The position numbers and the translations under genes were made by a program. From an uncultured Duncaniella sp. (GTDB lineage: Bacteria; Bacteroidota; Bacteroidia; Bacteroidales; Muribaculaceae), in NCBI GenBank assembly GCA_910584825.1, contig CAJUCI010000004.1, forward strand, positions 62,001 through 126,000: DNA of 64,000 nt. Direction: 5' to 3'. The notes beneath the pieces are model-generated. The model had not been told where the DNA came from. It made no database searches and saw only the letters and a program-made list of their open reading frames with translations. Position 1 is the first letter of the stretch; the number at the start of each line of letters is the position of its first letter. Positions 59,393-64,000 of the stretch are shown here, one piece after another.

Positions 59393-62300
59393 TTACTGCA
59401 CCGACTTCTGACGATACTCCGACGGTGTCATGCCCGTCTCCTTCTTGAAACATTTCGTGAAATATTTCGGGTCGGAGAACCCAACCTTGAAGGCTATCTC
59501 GGAGAAGTTCATACGGCTTTTGGCTATCAGCTCCTCGGCACGCTGCATGCGCATTCGGCGGAGGAAATCTGACGGCGTCATGCCCACAAGAGCCTTGATT
59601 TTGCCGTAGAACACCGTGCGGCCCAGGTTGACAGCCTCGGCAAGTTCCTCGATTTTAAGCCCCTCCTCCTCGATGTGCTCGTTGATGAACGCCATGAGTG
59701 TCGCCATCATCTCCTTGTCGGCATCCACCACCTGAGGCGAATCGAGCCTGTATTCCTTGGCCGCGGGCTGAGTGTCACCGCCATCAGCGGGCTTCTCGGT
59801 CTGCTCGGGCACGGTGTCAGGCTCGGCGGCGATATTCTCGTAACCAACACTGCCGAGCGACTCGAGATATGACTGCTGCAACATACGCCTCTGGGCTATG
59901 ATGTTGGCTATGCGCTGACGCAGATATGTGGCACTGAACGGCTTGGTCACATAGTCGTCTATGCCCTCGCGCAGACCCATCACGCGGTCCTGCTCCGAAG
60001 CCTTGGCCGAAAGGACTATGATGGGGATGTGACTCAGCATCTTGTTGCTCTTGATGTTGCGCACCATCGTCAGGCCGTCCATCTCGGGCATCGTCACGTC
60101 GGTGAGTATGAAGTCAGGCTGAGCCTTCTCGGCCATCTTCAGACCCTCGCGTCCGTTGGATGCGGCGATGACATTGTATTGCGACGAAAGGATGTCGGTA
60201 AGGAACGAGCGGAGGTCGTCGTTGTCCTCAACGACGAGGAGCGTAGATTTCGACGGGTCATGCGCGCCGGCCACCTCGGCCACAGGCTCGGCCTCGGATT
60301 GCGCAGGGCGGCTCTCAGCATCGACAGGCGAAAGCGGAGGGGTAGCCACGTTCTCGTCACTTATATACACACCCTTGTCGTGGCTCTTGCGCAACATCTC
60401 ATCGACAAGATGGAGCATGCGACCCGAATTGCGCTCCACCTTCTCGAGATGGCCTCGGGCAGTGTCGGAAAGCGGCTCGGACTGAAGCACCTCGCGCACA
60501 GGCTCGCCGATGAGCGTGAGCGGAGTGCGCAGTTTGTGGCTGACATCTGAATAAAACTCAGCCTCCTTGTCGCGCATGTCACTGAGCATATCGTTCTTCT
60601 TGCGCAGGAAATAGTAACGTATGACGCCCCACCCCAGCAGCAATGCAATGACCACATAGAGCAATATGGCCCAGGGGGTCTCGCTGAAACTCGGGTGCAC
60701 GTATATGTCCAGGCCGGCCTCGTTGTCGAGCCACACGCCGTCACTGTTGGTGCTCTTGACAAGCAGACGGTGATGGCCGGGACGCAGACGGGCAAGCTGG
60801 ATGGTGTGCGAGCCTTGCAGATAGTTCCACTCCTCGTCGCCGTCAAACTTGTAGGCATACTGGAGCAGATAGTTGTCAGAGAAGTCAAGGGCCGCGAAGC
60901 TGATGGCAAGGTTGCGCTTGTCCACCTCGACGTCGAGGCGGTCAGCATTCAGAATGTGGCGCATCTCCGACTCGCCCTGAAACTGCACGCCGGTAAACAC
61001 GATATTGGGCCTGTAATCGCTCTTGGTCACATCGTTGGGGTGAAACGATACGATTCCGCCGACGGTCGGGAGCCATATGCTGCCGGTGGAGTCAATCAAC
61101 TCGGGCGACGCCTCGGTAAACTCGATGCTCCCCCCGAGGTCGTTGGGACCATAGACGGTAATACGCCCCTTGTCCATATCATAGAGCACAATGCTGGTCT
61201 CACGCACGGCACATATATTACCGTCACCATCCTCAATCATCGACATCACCGCGCCCCCTTCTGGCACTGTATATGTCAGGCCGGTGTCGGCTATGCCGTC
61301 GGGCATGGAGGCAAATTTCAGCCCCGGCTGCAGGAGGTCAGACGAGACCACACGCTGCATCTCGCCCCCCATCGTAGACACGTACACACTGCCGTCACGC
61401 GCCACAAGTACCTGCATGACATCATTTGTGCGGAGCGAGGTGGCATCGCCGGGCACATGGTTGGAGGCATAGAACTCTATCTCGCCGGGCGACGAATAAT
61501 TGCCGCTGAATGTGAGCAGACCACCCGTCGTGGACAACAGCACCTCACCCCCAAGTCCGTGAGCCACACGGCGGGTGTTGGGATAAAGGTCTATAGGATA
61601 TTTGCTCAGGTCATTTGACGCGTTAATAAACCTCAGCTTCCTGACATCAGCCTGCGGGTCGTCGACAATATTAACGCCTCCGCCGTATGTCGCAATAAGC
61701 ATCCGGCCTGACGGCCCTTCGTCGAAGTCATATATGTAGTCGCTGTTGATGGCGTAACGGTCACCCTTGACCGGCATGTAATGGACCACGGTGCCGTCGG
61801 TGTCTATGACATGCAGGCCGTCGCCCTTCGAGCCTATCCACACACGCCCGCGCGAATCCTGCAGCATGGTGTAGATGCGGTCAGAGAATTTCACGGGAGT
61901 CTTTGACAACCATGCCTTGGGGCCGTTGCCGACATATCCTTTCAACGAGCCGTCAAGTCCATACCATCCGATGACTCCGTTATATGACCCCGCAAGCACC
62001 GAACTGTCGGCCAAGGCCACGAGCGAACGGGTCTCCTCGTTCTGCACAAGCGGCAACCTCATCACATTGTAGTGGCTGAAGTTAATCAATATAAGGTCGT
62101 GGGTCGAGGTCACCCACAGGTTGTGCTGCGAATCGACATAGAATTTCTCAATAGCCGGTATGCTGGTGCGGCCGAAGCGCGGCGACTCGAGCGGATAAGG
62201 CACTATCCGGCCGGCATCCTCATCGAAATAGCCGAACACACCGTCAGTCGGCACAAGCCACACCACCCCATACTTATCCTCAAGCCACAGCGGACGCAGA

Positions 62301-63316
62301 CTGCCGGTGCATGCCGACCCTTCAGGGGCAGAAGTGAACGTCTCGACCGTCGAGCCATATATATCGGTGAGCATAACGCCTGGGGCATCAGTGTAGACCC
62401 ATAGGCGAGCCTGCGAATCGACATATATCTGCCTCACATTTCCCTCGGCCAGCCTGCGCCACTTGCGGTTAGGCACATTGTAAACGGCAATTCCGTCAGA
62501 TGTGCCGAGCAGCAGGTTGCGCGAGTCATAAGCCATGACCGTATTGACCTTTTTTACCCATTCCGGGACAGGCATATGGCGCAGCGACTCACTGCGGCTG
62601 TTGTAAACATACATATGCCCGTCCTCAGTGATGAGATGGGCTACTCCGTCCATTATCTTGACATCGACAAACCGTCCGCGGCACGTGACGTCCGAGCCGT
62701 AAAGATGTATGCAGTTGTCGGCAACGACCCATTCGTTACCGTCATCATCGACCACAATCTTGTGTACCTGCGAACTCACATCGCAATGACGCGACACATC
62801 GTACACCTCTATACTGTCGGGCGACGCCGGAGCATAAATGCTAACCCTTACAGCCATCGGCGAGTCCTTGCCGTTAATCCACATCCTGTCTCCGGCCCTG
62901 TAGATATTCAGCCCCTGAAACTGCTTGCCGGTAATGCCGGCGATAACATCGCTGAGATTGGTGTAAAGGCCGGTGTGGGTGTCGAGCACGTAGAGATTCC
63001 TGTCGTAGGTGAATATCCACACGTGTCCGTTGTCATCCGGCTCGACGTTGCGCAACCGCTTTGACGAAAGCGTGCCGTTCTCCCCTCCTTCGCGGAACGT
63101 CATGAACTGATAGCCGTCGTAGTAGCAGAGTCCGTTCCACGTCGGCACCCACAGCAGATTGTCGGAACTCTGCACGAGTCCGACGATACTGTTGGATGGC
63201 AGTCCGTCATGAATATCAAACGTGCGCACCCGGCAATAAGGCTGGGCCGAAATGTCAGAGACGGCGGCCAGACTTAGCACAAAAAACAATATTATACTGC
63301 AGATGTGACGTGGCAT
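59393..63316 (-). CDS. Hybrid two-component regulator (propeller/Y_Y_Y/AraC) lacking the HATPase domain
   Basis: A 1307-residue membrane regulator. Signal peptide; two-component propeller repeats through the periplasmic part (for example GLPSNSIVGLVQSSDNLLWV); Y_Y_Y domain (YAYKFDGDEEWNYLQGSHTI); membrane helix near residue 890; HisKA near 915-975; receiver near 1023-1135 with phospho-Asp in ILTDVTMPEMDG, then VLSAKA and VTKPF; AraC DNA-binding domain to the end (EIAFKVGFSDPKYFTKCF). Full hybrids carry about 120 residues of ATPase between HisKA and receiver. Here only about 47 linker residues are present, without N or G boxes. The H-box reads SHKLRTPL instead of SHELRTPL. The receiver and DNA-binding parts are intact. 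No SusC/SusD genes adjoin it. Confidence 0.92.
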   Translation of the reverse strand: MPRHICSIILFFVLSLAAVSDISAQPYCRVRTFDIHDGLPSNSIVGLVQSSDNLLWVPTWNGLCYYDGYQFMTFREGGENGTLSSKRLRNVEPDDNGHVWIFTYDRNLYVLDTHTGLYTNLSDVIAGITGKQFQGLNIYRAGDRMWINGKDSPMAVRVSIYAPASPDSIEVYDVSRHCDVSSQVHKIVVDDDGNEWVVADNCIHLYGSDVTCRGRFVDVKIMDGVAHLITEDGHMYVYNSRSESLRHMPVPEWVKKVNTVMAYDSRNLLLGTSDGIAVYNVPNRKWRRLAEGNVRQIYVDSQARLWVYTDAPGVMLTDIYGSTVETFTSAPEGSACTGSLRPLWLEDKYGVVWLVPTDGVFGYFDEDAGRIVPYPLESPRFGRTSIPAIEKFYVDSQHNLWVTSTHDLILINFSHYNVMRLPLVQNEETRSLVALADSSVLAGSYNGVIGWYGLDGSLKGYVGNGPKAWLSKTPVKFSDRIYTMLQDSRGRVWIGSKGDGLHVIDTDGTVVHYMPVKGDRYAINSDYIYDFDEGPSGRMLIATYGGGVNIVDDPQADVRKLRFINASNDLSKYPIDLYPNTRRVAHGLGGEVLLSTTGGLLTFSGNYSSPGEIEFYASNHVPGDATSLRTNDVMQVLVARDGSVYVSTMGGEMQRVVSSDLLQPGLKFASMPDGIADTGLTYTVPEGGAVMSMIEDGDGNICAVRETSIVLYDMDKGRITVYGPNDLGGSIEFTEASPELIDSTGSIWLPTVGGIVSFHPNDVTKSDYRPNIVFTGVQFQGESEMRHILNADRLDVEVDKRNLAISFAALDFSDNYLLQYAYKFDGDEEWNYLQGSHTIQLARLRPGHHRLLVKSTNSDGVWLDNEAGLDIYVHPSFSETPWAILLYVVIALLLGWGVIRYYFLRKKNDMLSDMRDKEAEFYSDVSHKLRTPLTLIGEPVREVLQSEPLSDTARGHLEKVERNSGRMLHLVDEMLRKSHDKGVYISDENVATPPLSPVDAESRPAQSEAEPVAEVAGAHDPSKSTLLVVEDNDDLRSFLTDILSSQYNVIAASNGREGLKMAEKAQPDFILTDVTMPEMDGLTMVRNIKSNKMLSHIPIIVLSAKASEQDRVMGLREGIDDYVTKPFSATYLRQRIANIIAQRRMLQQSYLESLGSVGYENIAAEPDTVPEQTEKPADGGDTQPAAKEYRLDSPQVVDADKEMMATLMAFINEHIEEEGLKIEELAEAVNLGRTVFYGKIKALVGMTPSDFLRRMRMQRAEELIAKSRMNFSEIAFKVGFSDPKYFTKCFKKETGMTPSEYRQKSVQ

Positions 63317-63347
63317 GGAATCAGAGTTTAGGGATGTTTTCCTATCG

Positions 63348-63355
63348 CAAAGTTA
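63348..63355 (-). promoter_or_regulatory. Promoter -7 box of the hybrid regulator
   Basis: TAACTTTG on the minus strand. The predicted start near 63342 leaves a 26-base leader. No clear -33 box. Confidence 0.5.
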
Positions 63356-63423
63356 AGAAAATTCAAATTATCACCCCCTCGAAAAGTGTTAAAAACAAGC
63401 ATTATAGGGCAGTTTGATAATTG

Positions 63424-63454
63424 TTACCCCTAAGTTTGAGAAATTTTACCCCTA
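63424..63454. promoter_or_regulatory. Two TTACCCCTA direct repeats upstream of an orphan promoter
   Basis: Identical nine-base words at 63424-63432 and 63446-63454, 22 bases apart (two helical turns). The second ends 19 bases before a TAATTTTG box. This is how AraC-type activators usually sit in front of a promoter, and the hybrid regulator gene is next door. It is a candidate operator of that regulator. Confidence 0.5.
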
Positions 63455-63473
63455 TCGGCGGTGAACAAATGAG

Positions 63474-63481
63474 TAATTTTG
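63474..63481 (+). promoter_or_regulatory. Orphan -7 box directed to the right
   Basis: TAATTTTG matches TAnnTTTG, and the direct repeats lie where the -33 box would be. The only reading frame behind it is MKNFL and stop (63514-63531), then a terminator at 63572-63604. Confidence 0.5.
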
Positions 63482-63486
63482 TATCG

Positions 63487-63604
63487 GCAATGATGATAAA
63501 GAAATAACATACCATGAAAAACTTTTTATAAAGATTATGATTTAGGTAAAAATCCGCATAGGTAAGAATTTAAAAAAGCCCTGTCGAGACGACAGGGCTT
63601 TTTT
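63487..63604 (+). ncRNA. Candidate short RNA of about 118 bases
   Basis: Defined by the orphan promoter and the strong hairpin with T-run. It includes ACCATGAAAAACTTTTTATAA, a start-like stretch that stops after five codons. It may be a small RNA controlled by the hybrid regulator, or the remnant of a lost operon. There is no direct evidence of expression. Confidence 0.3.
63572..63604. terminator. Bidirectional terminator before glyA
   Basis: AAAAAAGCCCTGTC pairs with GACAGGGCTTTTTT (63591-63604) around a GAGAC loop. It ends glyA from the right and any transcript from the orphan promoter on the left. Confidence 0.9.
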
Positions 63605-63630
63605 CATCGTATGTGTATTCTTTAAAAGAA

Positions 63631-64000
63631 TCAGTATGCAAACATGGGATAGTCGGCCATCGTGGCATTGACCTTTGCGCGGACAGCAGCGATGGTGTCG
63701 GCATCGGCGGGGGCGCGGAGCACGGTGTCAATCATCTCGGCAATCTCACCCATGAGGGGCTCCTTGGCACCGCGTGTAGTGATGGCCGGTGTGCCGAGGC
63801 GGATACCCGAGGTCTGGAAGGGTGAACGGCTGTCGAAAGGCACCATATTCTTGTTGGCTGTGATGTCGGCCTCGACGAGAGCCTTCTCGGCAACCTTGCC
63901 GGTAAGCTCGGGGAACTTGGTGCGGAGGTCGAGGAGGATGCAGTGGTTGTCAGTGCCGCCCGACACAATCTTGTAGCCCATCGAGATGAGAGCGTCGGCA
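63631..64000 (-). CDS. glyA: Serine hydroxymethyltransferase, 3' part
   Basis: Only the C-terminal 122 residues are in the window. The frame is open to the right edge. GYKIVSGGTDNHCILLDLR, and further on TRGAKEPLMGEIAEMID and the substrate stretch SPFQTSGIRLGTPAITTRG, are typical of GlyA. The enzyme converts serine and tetrahydrofolate to glycine and methylene-tetrahydrofolate. A strong bidirectional hairpin follows the stop. Confidence 0.95.
   Translation of the reverse strand, partial: ADALISMGYKIVSGGTDNHCILLDLRTKFPELTGKVAEKALVEADITANKNMVPFDSRSPFQTSGIRLGTPAITTRGAKEPLMGEIAEMIDTVLRAPADADTIAAVRAKVNATMADYPMFAY

Noticed and set aside
60230..60570. Frameshift hiding an HATPase domain in the hybrid regulator
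   Set aside because: The region between HisKA and receiver is only about 140 bases, too short to hold the domain in any frame.

Overview
The window reads as chromosome of a gut-type Bacteroidales bacterium, most likely of the Muribaculaceae or a close relative. The grounds are promoters of the Bacteroidetes type (TAnnTTTG, sometimes with TTTG or TTGC about 20 bases upstream), lipoprotein-rich glycan genes, a hybrid two-component regulator of the propeller/Y_Y_Y/AraC type, a Rho factor with a very long disordered insert, Fkp-type fucose salvage, the three-gene fumarate reductase and a succinate-type CoA transferase. Most genes are GC-rich. Two loci (about 24.9-25.9 kb and 57.0-58.3 kb) are visibly AT-rich and look acquired. 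No insertion sequence, CRISPR array, rRNA operon or prophage is visible.

Layout. 0-9.5 kb: the end of a CoA transferase, two tandem GH31 glycosidases, a GldB-like lipoprotein, and an amidase-MCE pair for the envelope. 9.6-11.4 kb: a small thiol-redox operon made of a CPHC thioredoxin, a VKOR with a degenerate C39-like head, and a 51-residue gene coupled to it. 11.7-14.9 kb: dTDP-rhamnose genes and GDP-mannose dehydratase. 15-22.2 kb: an operon running the other way with GH43, a fucose permease, Fkp and an AGCS symporter. 22.3-24.5 kb: htpG behind a sigma-54-like promoter. 24.5-26.2 kb: an AT-rich trypsin-like protein and tRNA-Gln. 26.3-29.7 kb: GH97, RNase P RNA and an AlkD-like protein. 29.7-35.5 kb: an RND efflux operon. 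35.7-40.8 kb: threonine biosynthesis. 41-45 kb: LptB, uridine kinase and Rho. 45.3-52.3 kb: an outer-membrane receptor and fumarate reductase. 52.5-56.6 kb: PlsC, RpiB, DUF5063, NadD, Gmk and YicC. 56.8-58.3 kb: tRNA-Ser and a DUF4143 ATPase. 58.3-64 kb: DUF488, a sugar O-acetyltransferase, the hybrid regulator, an orphan promoter, and the end of glyA.

How they fit together. Fumarate reductase and the CoA transferase belong to the succinate/propionate fermentation of these anaerobes. Gmd (de novo) and FucP/Fkp (salvage) both lead towards GDP-fucose for surface glycans, alongside dTDP-rhamnose. GH31, GH43 and GH97 trim plant or host glycans, though no SusC/SusD pair is present.

The most unusual items are: the hybrid regulator at 59393-63316, which lacks its histidine-kinase ATPase domain and has a changed H-box; the adjacent unexplained promoter with two TTACCCCTA direct repeats that would make only a short RNA; the thiol-redox operon with an overlooked small gene; a long C-rich rho leader; and a DUF4143 ATPase whose promoter predicts a leaderless mRNA. 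For 17 of the promoters listed, start sites were placed 6 bases past the -7 box, a ruler taken from the rnpB promoter in this window.
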